Below are positions 1 through 12,641 of a stretch of DNA of 64,000 nucleotides, one piece after another. The position numbers and the translations under genes were made by a program. Within the stretch, counting starts at the first letter, position 1. Every line of letters begins with the position of its first letter. A model generated the notes under the pieces. It was not told where the DNA came from and searched no databases. It worked only from the letters and a program-made list of their open reading frames with translations. The DNA comes from Paraspadella gotoi (taxonomy: Eukaryota > Chaetognatha): positions 21,284,324 through 21,348,323 of the forward strand of contig CM119270.1 in assembly GCA_051294375.1 (NCBI GenBank), in the 5' to 3' direction.

Positions 1-1021
1 GCACCTTTGGTCAGTTATAACCGACAGACGCCTTTCGAGAATCATGAACGAACTTACCCCAAAATCTCATGAATGAACTTACCTAAAACCTCATATGGAA
101 ACTGACCCAAAAATAACAACTGCGCAGAACCGGTAATTGAAATGAAATCCTAATTCAACCCAGACATTAGAAAAGACATTCTTCTAAAAAGGAACTTGTA
201 AAGAAATAACACAAATAAAAACAACAAAACTAAAATTAAACTTAATTAAACTAATCTAAAATAAATTCCTCCCGATGACAAATTGGAAAAGTCTTTGTGT
301 CAGTGTTAGTCATTATTTTTAGTAGTGAAATATTTAAAAAGTATTAATAAATAAAATAAAATAAAAAGAGAGAAAAAAAATATCCATTTCACCAAATTGT
401 CCTTTAATTAAAGCTTGAATAATTAAAAAAAAAAAAAAAAAGTAAAAAGAACTAATGAACAATTTAGTCGGAAAAGGAAAGTAATTAAACCTCTATTTTT
501 ATTTTTTAATATGCAGCTTTTGTGTTTTAGAAAAAACTTAATTGTGCGGAAAATTTTGAAAAAAAAGGAGGAGGAGGAGGAGGATGAGAGAGGAAGAGAA
601 GGGAAAGAAAGGGAGAGAAAGGAGAGAGAAAGAATAAAGAGGAAAAATAGGGAAGAGAAGGGAGAGAGAGAGGAAAGATAGGGAAGAGAAGGGAGAGAGA
701 AAGGAGAGATAGGGAAGAGAAGGGAGAGAGAAAGGAGAGATAGGGAAGAGAAGAAAGAAAAGAGAGACAGGAGGAAGAGTTGATAGAGAGGTGTAAGAAG
801 ATAGAAAGATGGGAGAGAGAGGAGAGTGTCAAGAAAAAAGGAGAGAGAAGAAAGAGTGGAGAAATAGAAGGGGACCCAGTGAAGAGAGAAAGAGACAGTA
901 GAAAGAGAAGGGAAGAGAGTGGAGAAAGACAGAGAGAGTAGAAAGAAGGGGAGAGAGTGAAGAGAGAAAGAGAGAGTAGAAAGAGAAGGGGAGAGTGTAA
1001 AGAGAGAGTAAAAAGAAAGGG

Positions 1022-1237
1022 TTACGGTTTTGACAAAACGGATTGAATCAAGATAACAGATTGTTTTGACAGTTTTCTAAAATTAGATTTTCGTTCATGT
1101 CTCGAAATCATCTCGCTCTCCCCATCGAATCCGGGAAAAGAAAATTCGTCTCCTTCTCCCTCTGTGCGTCTTTCAACAGTGGAACAACAGTTTCCGGTCG
1201 GCGGATGCTGTTGTCGTTGTTGTTGTAGATGCGTCAT
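1022..1237 (-). CDS. Candidate small ORF or first exon, function unknown
   Basis: The reverse strand has an ATG at 1237 and a 71-codon open frame starting MTHLQQQRQQHPPTGN and continuing with a mixed composition (STVERRTEGEGDEFSFPG), unlike the repeat frames around it. The frame may leave through an unseen splice donor rather than its own stop. No domain is recognised. The evidence is only an open frame of reasonable composition, so it may be spurious. Confidence 0.25.
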   Translation of the reverse strand: MTHLQQQRQQHPPTGNCCSTVERRTEGEGDEFSFPGFDGESEMISRHERKSNFRKLSKQSVILIQSVLSKP

Positions 1238-1292
1238 CACGGTCGAGCTGGTTCTGTGGCAGAAGGGGGCAGAAGATCTTCATGGTTGATAT

Positions 1293-1331
<39 letters not shown>

Positions 1332-1988
1332 GGAGAGGCTTGAAACGGCCTAAACTTTAAAAAGTAGATTGACAAAATGATGGCATGATAGCTTATTTTT
1401 TAATTATCTTCATTACTTGTATACTTTTAATGAAGAATTAGTTTAATAACAGAGTCTGTTCAAAACGACTTTGATTTTGTAAAGAAGATCTAGTAAACCC
1501 ACTGTGGTCTTCGGACCGAAGTGAGTAGCGTCAGAAATCCTGGTCGATATCTAAAACCACTGTGATTAGATTCTTAATCTTAAGAAGCAGAGATTCTCTC
1601 TGAGCTGAAATCAGCTTTTGTTGTCTGCGGTTTAAACGAAGGGCAGAATTATTAACTAATATAACGAGAACGATGTATGATCTATGTTAAAAAACTAGAA
1701 CAGATTGTACTCTAATCTCCCTGTATTTCCCGAACAAAATTTTAAACAATATAATAAATAATGAAATAAAGATAAAATAATAAAAACTTGAACATTAATA
1801 TTATAAAATATAAAAATAGTGAAACAAGTAATTTGAAAATTTTCATAAATTGTAACTGAAACTTGTTTGTTTTGATTCCTTTGTTTATTGTTTTGTTTTG
1901 TTTTCTTTTCCTCGATAAAACGAGAAGTTTTAACTCGTTGTATTTCGGGGTTTTTTGCATAGAAGCGTTAAGAACGAAGAGGGTAGGA

Positions 1989-2037
<49 letters not shown>

Positions 2038-2046
2038 GAGAGAAGA

Positions 2047-2096
<50 letters not shown>

Positions 2097-2710
2097 CAGA
2101 GAGAGAGAGAGAGAACTGGCGAAAACTCAAAAGTGATAGCGAGATGAAAAAAAAAAATTTCTGGCTGCGAAAACCTTTTTCCTTTAAAAATTAATTCCTT
2201 GGCAGCAAAAAAAAATATAACGATTTTCAATACAACATTTTTTTATAATTGGGTTTATTTTTTTTTCTACGACATAATGACAATAAAAAAGATTCACATG
2301 TATATTCGGTTAAAAAAAAGTAATAATAAAAATTAATATAGATTTTCATGTGATGACGGGAAGAGGGAAGAGATTAAAAAGTCGAGAATGAAATAAAAAT
2401 GATGAGAAACAACAAAGGGAATTAAAAAAAGTATATATAACCGGGGGGGGGGAAATATAACGAATTAATTAAAAAGGTAATTTGTTTGATTGATATATTT
2501 TTTGGATATTTTGTATCAATCAATAACAGATACACATGCAACAACTTGGGTTTTTTTTATTTGAAAAATAATTTTCTTTCAATAACTTTTTTTGTACAGA
2601 TGAAAATAGAAAATGTGACCAGTTTTTGTTTTTTAATATATATTTTTTTAAATGACTGACGAAAAACTGTGATAAAACGAAATAGGAATCACGCGAAACT
2701 AGAAGGATAA

Positions 2711-2764
<54 letters not shown>

Positions 2765-3250
2765 CATTATGCAAAGTTGTAGAAATAAAAAAAAACTAGT
2801 TTGAATGAAACAAAAAACGTCTGAAGGATCTAAAAACTAATTGGGAAATCTTTATACAAAAGTGTCATATTTACATATTAGCCAATGAAAAAAGACTAAC
2901 TCTGGTGTTTGCCCTGATTTGGAATTAAAAGCTCAGGGAAAAAAATATTACAAAATTTTGTTATTTAAAACGAGTGAAACATAAATTGGGGAAAAAAAAT
3001 AGAACCAGAAAAAAAAAAGTTGTGGCCGTGAATATGGATAAATATTTATGTAAATATAAACCTAAAGATGAAAATACTAGTTTAGATATTATAAACCTTT
3101 TTTCATTATTTTCCTCTGGAGAGAGAGAGAGAAAGGCGATATTTTAATTTTTTTAAAGCGAAAAAGAAGAGACACAACAAAATGTACTAAATCTTTTAAG
3201 TAAAAAAAAAAATTATACAATTAGCGATTAAAAGAAATAAAAATGAGATA

Positions 3251-3383
3251 GTTTAGTGAAAACTAAGTACACTTTGACTGACTGTCCCTTGGCCTTTTTG
3301 ATACATACATACATACTTGATACATAGTTTAGCAATAACTGAGTAGACTTTGACTGCCTGTCCCTTGGCTTTTTTGATACATA
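3251..3383. repeat. Two-copy direct repeat, 57-bp unit
   Basis: The segments 3251-3307 and 3327-3383 are near-identical 57-bp copies spaced 76 bp apart. Both run from GTTTAG through CTTTGACTG and TGTCCCTTGGC to TTTTTGATACATA, with a few substitutions. A (CATA)n stretch separates them. Confidence 0.8.
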
Positions 3384-3808
3384 ACGAAGATCTTAGTCGT
3401 CAAAAACCTCAAAAACTTGACTTCCAGTTTTCAAGCTCTCAAGTTTTAAAAATACATTTTGAGATCAATTATTTCCTTGGAATATAGAATATATCATTTC
3501 GACAAAATAACAACTTTCGGTTTTATAAGTTTCATATTTTTTATTAATCAGATGAAATATATTTGCAAAAAAAAAAAAAAATTCTTAAAAATGGTCAAAT
3601 TTGCTTGTTCGATGGATTTGCTTGTAACGGATGCTTGGTTTCGTAGGCGCGAGATACACATTTTGTTATGAGGAAAAAAATTACTGGCACCGAATTCATT
3701 TGTTGTTTATGAATATAGAAGTTCTGAATTTAAAAGGGTTCATATATTCTGGGTCGGGTCAATTTATTCACCGAAGGTTAATACTAAATTGGAAGAGGAA
3801 ATGGTGGG

Positions 3809-3854
<46 letters not shown>

Positions 3855-4743
3855 TACTCTAAATAAGGGGAGAGAGGAAGTATAATTAATTCCCTGATGG
3901 CCAAAAATGAGCCCATTACAAATTAATATATATATATATGCGCACAATTTTTTTAGGTTTTGTATTTATTCGGCCTGAGAGAGAAATAGAGACAGAGACA
4001 AATCACTGGATAAAAAAGAAAGAGAAAAAAAAAAGTAAATTTGTACAGTAAAGCCGAGTTTTTGTATTTAGTTTTACGGTGAAGGTATTCACGGTAATAT
4101 CACAATTAAATTCTTTTTAATATTTGGCTCGCCCGTGACTTTAGCTGACGTTTCAATAAAAAGTTTGTTTGTTTCATTTCTTTATGAGAAATTAAAAGAA
4201 ATAAAATTGTTTTTTGTTTTTTGTTTGGCGCGTCAGTCCGTCGCGAACGATTTGACTATTTGAGAAGGAGAGACTATTATTACTTGGCCCACTGACTTGT
4301 CGATTAAACAAAATAAAAATAATAATAATAATAAACGGGGGATTGTCCAGAAAAATGATAAAAAGAAAAAACCTCTGACCAAAAAGTTTTGACTATTACG
4401 AAAAATAAAATAAAAAAAAAAAGAAAAAAACTATTGCGTTTCTTTTTTTGTTTTAAATTGAAATCCGGGATGGTCAGAAATGAACCGAGGGGACGGACGG
4501 GGACCGGGTCGAAGGTCGAAGGTCGAAGGTCGAAGGTGGGGCAGAATTCGCAATGGTAACTTATTTTTTCTTCTTTTTTTTTATGATGGGAAATTAAGGT
4601 GAGGAAAAAAAGTTTGAGAATAAAATGTATTCCGGTTTTTTCCTTTTTTTTCCTGTTTTTGAAATCTTTTTTTTTCCAAAATCCAGTTTTTCGTTTTGTT
4701 TTTTCTCGATGTGGGATTTTTGTTTCGTTTTATATCCTGGTAG

Positions 4744-4927
4744 CGACAATGACGCCGGCGGACGCCGCCGCCACGACGCCGCCACCACGACGCCGACTCA
4801 TCTGACGAAGGACGTCAAGGGGGCGTGGCTCGTCGCAGAATGGACGCCGGCCGCTTTGACTTTGGACGGGGACACGCCCACATCGCGAAGACAGAGTCCG
4901 GTGCGAGATTGGAATTGCTCTTTGCAG
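4744..4927 (+). CDS. Candidate internal exon, function unknown
   Basis: A GC-rich island in AT-rich DNA, open for 61 codons between a plausible acceptor (tatcctggtag, ending 4743) and a donor (CAG|gtggac, ending 4927). The peptide includes HLTKDVKGAWLVAEW and LTLDGDTPTSRRQSPVRD. Its first base would complete a codon from an upstream exon. The reverse strand is also open over this island, so the strand is not certain. No family is recognised. Confidence 0.33.
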
Positions 4928-6817
4928 GTGGACAGACCTGATAGAGAGGGAGACGGGGGGGAGAAAGAGGGAGAGAGATGGAGACGGGGGGAGAGAGAGG
5001 GGGGTGTGGGAGGAATTAAATTATTATTTATTATGATTATTATGATTATTATTATTATTATTATTATTATAATTATTATTATTCGAGACTTATAAAAATT
5101 CATATAAATGGAGCTGAAAAATTTAACAATATCTTCTCAAGATGACTGTTATTATAATGTATTTACATCTTATTAAGCTTTTATTTCTCAACGTATACAG
5201 AGAACGGTGCCGAAAGCCAACGGGAGATCATAATGAAAACGGAAGGAGCACGAAGGGATTCTCTTAACGAAGTTCGATTGAAAACAAAACGGAGAAATGA
5301 TAAGCAAAACAAAGGGAAATAATTAGCAAAACAAATAAAAATAAAAACAAGATAATTAAGCAGAAAAAAAGAACTAACAGAAATACCAAAAGAAAATCGG
5401 GGAAATTATCGAACCAGAAAAAAAAAACTTGTTTCGATCGATAATGATTTGTTAATCTTTTTTTTATCTCGATTTATAAATCATTCAATTCAATCAATCA
5501 ATCAGTCAATCAATCAATCAATCATATCAATCATATCGGTCGCGACAAAAACTCGTTTTTTTACTTGACAACCATGAACCAAAAAAAAACTTTGGATTTT
5601 CATTTGAGCCTCAAAAATGTCAACGACGTAATTTGATAATTTTTTTGTCAAGAACGAACGATCGAAACCAGAAACTTGTATAATTAAACTTTTCTTAACA
5701 ATTTCAAGTTGGTCTACAGAAAAATTATTGCATTAATTGAAATAGTACTAGACAGTCGAGTTACTTAGATATAGATTAGAATAAATTAGTAATAACTACT
5801 AACGGTCAACGGTCAATAAGAAACCTAATATCAAAATGGAGTCAACGAAAATAAAGTTCAACACAATAAAATTGGGTCGAACTATTTCATCGTTCAATTG
5901 TCATGAAATAAAGACGAAATATGACACGAATCTTTCGTTTCAAGTTTAATTCTTGCATCATTCCTGATTTCATTTCGTTTGGCAAACAACGCATAAATAC
6001 ACGTGTCACTAGAAAAGAATTAACGATCTCTGATAAGAAAGCTTAAGGCCCCTGAATGCAAGGGTACTGACACACCGAAGTTGGGATTGGCCAGCGATCA
6101 ACACTCTTGGAGTGAAAGAGAGAGAGGAGTGAGAAAAGACCGTTAACCGCCACGTGGTTGAAAAAGAACAAGTTGATTGACCGATTAAGTTGACAATATT
6201 TAAACAAAATTGCAATCTTTACAAGGCCTGTACAAAATATTCAAATACTTTTTTTAATGAAGAAACAAAAAACTACGGATACAATCAGGCGGGATAAATT
6301 AAGCAAAATTATCACTACAAACTTAAGCCCCAAAAAATATTTAAAATTGACCAATTATTTAATAAAATTCACTTATTCGTATTTAAATTAATGAATTCAA
6401 GATTAATAAAAACAAAATTACTTGAAAATTGAGAAGTAAAAGCCAAATTGCCAAAATTACCCCCAACTCACATAAGTAGGAAAAATCGATGCGTGGTCGG
6501 TCGGTCAACCCACTGATCTGGTTTGATCCAATTTTTAGCCACTTAAAGCAAAACGGACAGAGAAGGCGGGCAGACGGACGAACGGACGAATAGACAGACC
6601 TCGTGGACTTTTGCCAAACTTAAAACTCATAACAATATATAGTTTAAATTGATCCCACGAAGAGGTCCCAAGAAATTTGCCAACGCCCAACGCAATCAAT
6701 CAATCAATCGATCAAGCAATCAATCAAGCACATTCGTTAACCCCGATTCTCTCGACGGTGGTTGTAAACTAAATCTACTGTCTACTCCAATCAATCGACA
6801 GACTACCAATCAATCAA

Positions 6818-7978
6818 TCAATCCGACTCACTTGAAGGTGGTTGTTCCCTGATTGGCGACGCCAAAGGCGACGACGACGGCGAAGACGAGTTTGAGATCG
6901 CGTTGTTGCTGCTGCTGCTGCTGCTGCTTCCGCTGCTGCCGCCGCTGCTGTTCGGTCTAGGCGATGAGGACGGACTCAACTCGATTCCGGAATCGTCGGA
7001 CGCGAGAAACGCCGTCTCTCCGGCGCCGGAAGACGTCGCCCCGCGAAGCCGAGCCGTCGGTTTCTCCGGCGTCAACGCTCTCGAAGCCACGCCGCCCGAT
7101 TTAGAGTTTGCCTTCGCCGCCGCCGCCGCCGCCGCCGCCGAAGACGCCAAGGACGCCGACGTCGCCGCCACGGAAGACGCCGGTTCCGTCTTGGACGCCA
7201 ACATGTTTTCTTTCTCGGCGCCGAAAAGACAGCAGACGCTGCCTTGTTCTCCGATGCGATAAGCGACATCTGCGGGATCGATCCACAGCGCCATCTCGAC
7301 GGGGAGGAAACGCCGAAGGAGGAATTCCGGGATGCCCGCTCGACGGCCCACCTTTGGAGAGAAGGGGGGGGAAATGAAATAACATACGTTTATATCAATT
7401 CGACTTTTTTGAGAAATAAATCATTTAATATGTATATATCGTTTCAGAACTGTGGTTTGATATCAATTTGTTTTTTTTATAATCTTGTTTTTTTTTGTTT
7501 TTTTTTGATCAAGTGATGATTTTGAATATTTAGTATTTAGTTTTCAATAAGCGTTTTCGTTAATTTATGATTACCTTCGACGTCCATACTTTGTGCAGCA
7601 AGAGGAGATTTGTAGCAAACGACATTTTACCATTTACCATTTTTAGTATTTTCATTTTATATTATACTATGGTATAATATATGTATATTATATATTATAT
7701 ATATTATAATATATATAATAACTAATGGTCACCTTGAGCAAAAGCGGATCCACTTTTCCGTTCATCGATTGATTGATGATGCAACGATAGCCGCTCCCTC
7801 TTAAAGGATGACCCGGATGCCAGTGGCCGCGGAAACGATCGTGCAACGTCTGACGAAGCAGTCGACCGAATTCGTCCACTTTGTCCACGTTGATGGATTG
7901 ACGTCCGTTGTAGGCGTGGCTCTTCGATCTTAGAAAGTCGGACAAGAAGCGAACCGCAGTTTCAATTTCGTCTATCAT
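6818..7978 (-). CDS. BTG/Tob (APRO) family antiproliferative protein, BTG1/2-like
   Basis: Two exons on the minus strand: 7978-7733 (82 codons from ATG) and 7351-6818 (177 codons plus TGA), joined in phase 0 (AAG|gtgacc donor, ccaaag|GTG acceptor), predicting 259 residues. Box A lies at about residues 51-67 (GHWHPGHPLRGSGYRCI) and box B at about 98-117 (LPVEMALWIDPADVAYRIGE). Trp105 corresponds to the conserved LW-DP segment that BTG/Tob proteins use to bind the CAF1 (CNOT7/8) deadenylase, so a role in recruiting CCR4-NOT to mRNAs in nucleus and cytoplasm follows from the family. GSGYRCI and YRIGE favour BTG1/2 over Tob. The C-terminal ~125 residues are low complexity: poly-Ala, then long Ser/Asn runs. 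The frame is open upstream without another Met, so ATG 7978 is the first usable start and fits the family N-terminus. A possible donor (TCAA|GTGAGT at about 6829) near the stop could add a further exon. Confidence 0.93.
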
Positions 7979-7989
7979 CTTGGAGGCCG

Positions 7990-8060
7990 TGACGTCATCA
8001 AGATATGGGCGTGGAGAATGGTGGACGAGTGTGGGCGAGTGTGGGCGCGCCCGGGTTTCT
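7990..8060 (-). promoter_or_regulatory. CRE palindrome and GC/KLF-type boxes upstream of the BTG-like gene
   Basis: The perfect CREB/ATF palindrome TGACGTCA occupies 7990-7997, 12 bp before the BTG-like ATG. A KLF/Sp1-type box (GGGCGTGG on +, CCACGCCC on the gene strand) lies at 8007-8014, and GTGTGGGCG motifs follow at about 8028-8050. Vertebrate BTG1/2 are immediate-early genes, so cAMP/CREB control is plausible but inferred. The element could lie in the 5' UTR; no TATA box or start site was identified. Confidence 0.5.
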
Positions 8061-9222
8061 GTGTGGAGAGAAGTGTGGGCGATAGTGTGTGGAGGAAGAT
8101 ATTTTTGTTTTGTTTTGAGAGTTCGTTTTATTTTTTATTTTTTTTTTTTTTTTTGTAGTTGAGAGGAAATTTTTGGAATTGATCGCCTAAAGTTGTCCGT
8201 CGGTCCGTTTTTGTGTGAGAGAAATATATGGAGAGAGAGACAAATATTTGAGAGAATACAGCGTTTTTCGTATAATTTGGTTTTTTTTTCTGAATCCACG
8301 TTCGGATTAAAAGTGTTTTTCGATTTTTTTTTAAATGTGTTTCGGCACAAAGAAAAAAATTATATAAAAAAGAAAATCGGAGATGAAGGAGCGAATTTTA
8401 TTTTTTTGGATGCGTGGATGAAAAAAAAAAGAAAAACATTGGGTAATGATTTTTGTATTTAATGTTTTTTTTTTTTTTTTCAATTTTTTTTTAGCAAAAA
8501 AAAATGTTTTTTAATGATCTGTACACTAAGATCTAGAAGCGTCTTTGTCGAAAGAGGCTGTCGGGACAAAGGGCGGAATGTGGAAGGCTGAAGAGAGATG
8601 TAGAACGATACGTCTCTCTCTCTCTATCTCTCTCTCTCTTTCTCTTTCTCTCACTCTTACGACGTCACTGACATAATGATCGAGAACGGACAAATCAGCG
8701 AGGAGGAGCTCAACCAATGAGAGAAGAGGCCAGGCCACGTCAGTCCCTGCATCGGGCAGAGCGTCGTGTTTCTATTATGCTTTGCCAGGCCGACGGGCTG
8801 CTGCCGACAGCTGATATCATGAGATGGGTTATGAAAGGGACACGGATATTAAAATTAAATAAATGTTAAAAAAATATTAAATATAAAAAAATAATGTATA
8901 ATCGTAAGGAAGAAATACATATTTCAATGTCAATCAAGAAAATGTTATAAAGATTTTTACAAAAATGACATTTTATGAATTTAATTTAATTGTTCAATAT
9001 AAAATTTTACTGTGTTTATTAAATATAAATAATATATGACTTTATTAATTTATTTTTTTAATTTAATTATAGTATCATGGTGGACTAAAATCCACCAACA
9101 TATTTTAGTTCACCATAATATATTAGTTTTTATGATTCTTACGAAATATCCGAGTTGCCTCTTTATGTTCGTTCGACCCTTTTCTCTCTTTTCTAAACGT
9201 CCAACGCAAATGTTAAATCCTT
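8061..9222. other. Non-coding, T-rich then microsatellite
   Basis: From 8100 to 8520 the sequence is T-rich homopolymers with no believable frame. A (CT)n tract lies at about 8610-8656. The segment 8690-8760 has a CCAAT box (CAACCAATGAG) and a CACGTCA element and could be a distal promoter, but nothing anchors it. From 8820 to 9222 it is AT-rich with no gene seen. Confidence 0.5.
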
Positions 9223-9665
9223 TTAATTCTCTATGAAAAAGTGTCTGACGATTTCGAGAAAGATCCAGACTGCAGGAGGATGCCGCTGCAGGACGCCGCT
9301 CGAAGCACGGCGACGCCGAGCGACGCCGCCCGTCGCCGTACGCCGCTGCTGCGGTGGAGAAAGAAAGCAAAAACGAGAAAGATTAAAGAAGAGAGAAAGA
9401 AAGAGAGAGAGAGAGAGAGGGTGAACATTCACCCCTTTTTTCCATTTTTTTTCCTTTCTCTGAAAATCCTCAACGCTCCTTTCTTTCACTCTCTTTGAAT
9501 AGGGTTGTTCTGCAGGCACTGTTTGCCCAAGCTGTTTCGGTCGAGGAAAACAAAGAAAAGAAAGACTTTCTCTTTGTGCTCTTTTTTGCACCTTTTTTTT
9601 TCTTGCAATCTTGATTGGATTTTTCTCTGAGCGCAAAACATTTTTAAGCTGCTTTTCAGTTGACG
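9223..9665 (-). CDS. Candidate 3' end of a gene, two exons, function unknown
   Basis: Minus-strand exon 9665-9433 (77 codons plus 2 bases) follows acceptor tttttgcaag and ends KKG|gtgaat. The last exon 9348-9223 follows a strong acceptor (tttctccaccgcag) in phase 0 and ends with TAA after 41 codons. The first exon has good composition, with STEKQLKNVLRSEKNPIKIA and RPKQLGQTVPAEQPYSKRVK, and a lysine-rich middle. The second reads QRRTATGGVARRRRASSG and ends FLEIVRHFFIEN. A 39-bp segment near 11,020-11,060, between an acceptor and a GTGAGT donor and ending in the matching phase, might be an upstream exon. No domain is recognised. Confidence 0.4.
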
Positions 9666-9873
9666 CTTGCAAAAAAAATAATTTGCAATGTGACAAATTA
9701 AAAATATTAAAAGTAAGAAAAGTAAATTTGAATAAATAAAACGAAGCTTTTGAAAAACTTCCACGTCATCATTTGGAATTGACCGATTTTTTTATTTAGG
9801 TTTGCGTTGCTTGAGGTTAAAATCGATAAAAAGGAAGCTAGGATTTCCTTTCTGAAAAACCTGCTATTAAATA

Positions 9874-10017
9874 TGTTATTTTATAAATTTAATGTATTGC
9901 CTGTCAATAATTGTTAGATATCTTGTTATTTTATTAATTTAATGTATCGCCTGACAAAAATGGTTAGATATCATGTTATTTTATAAATTTAATATATCGC
10001 CTGTCAATAATTGTTAC
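9874..10017. repeat. Three-copy tandem repeat, 50-bp unit
   Basis: Three consecutive 50-bp units start at about 9874, 9924 and 9974. Each runs TGTTATTTTATAAATTTAAT, then GTATCGCCTGTCAATAA, then TTGTTAGATATC, with a few substitutions. Confidence 0.85.
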
Positions 10018-11099
10018 TGGATACTCGTTGGCTCGTCGCTCGCTAACGGGCATCGGCATCATAAACTAAAGAAAGAAATGTCCTTGGACAGATTTTAACT
10101 TGCTCTCTCTCTCTCTCTCTCTCACTCATTCGATTTGTGTACTTATTCTATGTTTTTTTCGTTGTTTTCTCTTTTTTTTCTTGCTTGACTGGCGACCAAG
10201 CTCCTGGGTTTTCCTCTGATTGGTTGATTAGTTTTTTTTATTTCTTTTTCTTTATTAAATGCCATATTACGTATTCATTCCGTGGAACCGGTTAAAACCG
10301 AGCTCTTCTTCGAAACTTCGTCAAAAATCAAAATCCAGTTTTCGAGTCTTTTGTGTCAAAATCGTGAAATTTCCGTCCGACGTCGAAGCAAAGGTTGAGA
10401 ATCAAAATAAATGTCGCTCCAAGCTTAAATGCGGCAGCGCTACTCGCTTCCTTAAGTTATCGAAGAAACATTACAACAAGTAATATAATATCCAAATTTA
10501 TTGTTAGACATTCCCGAAACTTCAATAAAATTTAAGTTGAAACGGCATTTGTAAAACACATGATCCATTTCGATTTTTAAATATAACCGATGCTTTTCAC
10601 CTTCATTCATTATAATAATTCATAAATTTAATTCTGACGATTATAGAAATCCAAACACAAACCCGAGGTTAACAAAAAAGAGTTTTGAAGGTTTTGAACA
10701 ATAATTTGCCATTTTTTTCGCTTTCATACAAACATTTTTGTCAATTGTTAAAAAACTTAAAAAGCAATATCCACCTTCTGCAATATGCAAATGAGAATGA
10801 TAGTATCAACATTTCTTCAGTTCTCCTTTTTCCCATTCAGTTCTCCTTTGGACCTTTCTGTTCTTCTCTTTTCTCTCTTCAGTTCTCCTAATTGCCATTC
10901 AGTTCTCCTCTCTTCTCTCTTCAGTTCTCCTCGCGTCTCCATCCAGTTTTTCGAGCTTTGATGTTTTTTTTCTCGTTTTTAGCGAAATTCGGTTTAGAGC
11001 GAATTTTAAATCCAAAGCATCGAAACTCACGTAGCGAATGAAATGACTCGAGGCGGTGATGCGCCTTGGCTAAGATTATGATGGAGATTAATATGTTAC

Positions 11100-11178
11100 G
11101 AGAGAGAGAGAGAGAGAGAGAGAAGAGAAGAGAAGAGAAGAGAAGAGAAGAGAAGAGAAGAGAAGAGAAGAGAAGAGA
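11100..11178. repeat. (GA)n followed by (GAGAA)n microsatellite
   Basis: About ten GA dinucleotides are followed by about twelve copies of the pentamer GAGAA. This is a compound microsatellite and yields the Ser/Leu-rich frames on the opposite strand. Confidence 0.95.
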
Positions 11179-12344
11179 AATAGAAACGCAGAAAGCTGGA
11201 CAGACAAACGGAAGAGACAGACAAAAACAGAGGCTTAAATAGAAAGAGAGTGAAAGAGATAAATAGAAAGACAGATAAACGAATACTGAGACTGACAGAC
11301 AAACAGTCAGAGAAAGAAAGAGACAGAGAAAGAAAAAAAAGAAAGAAAGCAATAAAAGAAAGAAAGCGAACCGAGAGAAAGACTCGTATTCCCAAATGAA
11401 AAGAGATTTGAATATCAAAACCGAGGAGGGTAAAGAAAGGCTTCCTTTATTTCCCTTTTCCTTTATTCCTTCCTTTCCCTTTCTATTCTTAGAGGAAAAA
11501 GGTTTTATTTCCCCTCAGTGATTTTCAGCGTCGATTTCATCCTTATTTCGAAAAAAGTCGATTTCATTCTTATTTCGAAAAACCTCTAAATTTGTTTCAA
11601 TTTCTTTTATTCTTTTACTTTTCTTTTTCCTTCTCTTTCTTTTCTTTTTTATCTTTCTTACACTTTTTTTCCTTTTCTTTAATTATTTTATTTGATTTTA
11701 CTTCACTTTTTTTCTTTTTCTTTCCTATTTTTCATTTCTTCCTTTTTTTATTACTTTTTTGGTTTTCTACTTTTTTCCCCCAACTTTGTCATTAAATTTC
11801 TTCCCCTAGTAATTTACAATTTATGCTTCATTCTGTCTTTCTTTAATTATTCCGTCTTTCTTTAATCTTTCTTATTTCTTTCCGTCTGTTAAGTCACGTC
11901 TTTTTTATTATTTTTTATTTCTCTCTTTCTTTCACAACGATAATGGCAAAAAACAAATGTTTTGACCGAGATAAGCAAGATGGTGAACTTCCTTTGTAAA
12001 TAAATTCTCACCAAAAAATAAGTGAAATTCGCGTCGATATTTACAGCGTTTATGTCAAGTTGGTAGGAATTAATGTCAACTGATGTGACTTGGCATGACA
12101 AACTGTAAAGCGAAAGGAGAGAGAGAGAGAGAGAGAAGAGAAGGAAGAAGTAGGAGAGAGAGAGAGAGAAGAGAGAAAAGAGGGATAGTTTCAAAACAAG
12201 ACACGAAAAGTTGCGTTGAAATAAGTTTTACGAGGTAGCATTGAAACTAAAATATTAGAGTCAATTAAGATATTAAACTCGTAAATAGTACTATTGAAAC
12301 AGTAAAAAAATAGTCATTTCATTGTTAGGAAAACTGACTGTGAG

Positions 12345-12450
12345 AAAGCTTGTAAGAATTATTTTGGTATTATCAGGGGCAAAAGAGCTTATTTACGGAA
12401 TGAATGGATTAATTTTTATATTGGTATATTTACATAAAAACATTTTGTAA
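12345..12450 (+). repeat. Degraded copy of a dispersed repeat
   Basis: Contains CTTGTAAGA, AGGGGCAAAAGAGCTTATT and GATTAATTTTTATATTGGT in the same order as the better copies at 30250-30380 and 43487-43735. Similarity is partial, so this is probably an old copy. Confidence 0.4.
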
Positions 12451-12586
12451 TATATACATATTTATAAAAGAAAATTACAGTGAAAGTCAATTAAGTTAGT
12501 AATTTTATTAACTTGATAAATCCCTTATTTTTTTGGTCAAAATGGAAAAAGTCTAATATGATATGACGCAAGAGAAATACGATAAC

Positions 12587-12641
<55 letters not shown>

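Larger units (their letters stand above)
1..6817. other. AT-rich repeat-laden DNA, no firm gene
   Basis: Mostly AT-rich sequence with homopolymer runs. It holds a purine-rich GGGA/GAGA tract at about 565-1015, (GA)n tracts at about 1290-1338, 1990-2114, 2714-2762 and 3811-3851, four copies of GGTCGAA at about 4508-4536, a (TTA)n tract at about 5031-5083 and (CAAT)n tracts at about 5477-5525 and 6690-6830. The long serine/leucine or arginine/glutamate reading frames here are translations of these repeats. Two short GC-richer islands (1022-1237 and 4744-4927) are listed separately. Nothing else coding is visible. Confidence 0.7.

Noticed and set aside
527-832. Ser/Leu-rich frames here and at many (GA)n tracts (for example 1742-2230, 10921-11418, 17101-17524, 19382-20260, 40539-41237, 46375-46773)
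   Set aside because: They are translations of GA/CT microsatellites and purine or pyrimidine tracts, with no other protein-like content.
10259-10483. A 74-codon + strand frame (MPYYVFIPWNRLKPSSSS...)
   Set aside because: Fair composition, but no splice sites, no domain and AT-rich surroundings.
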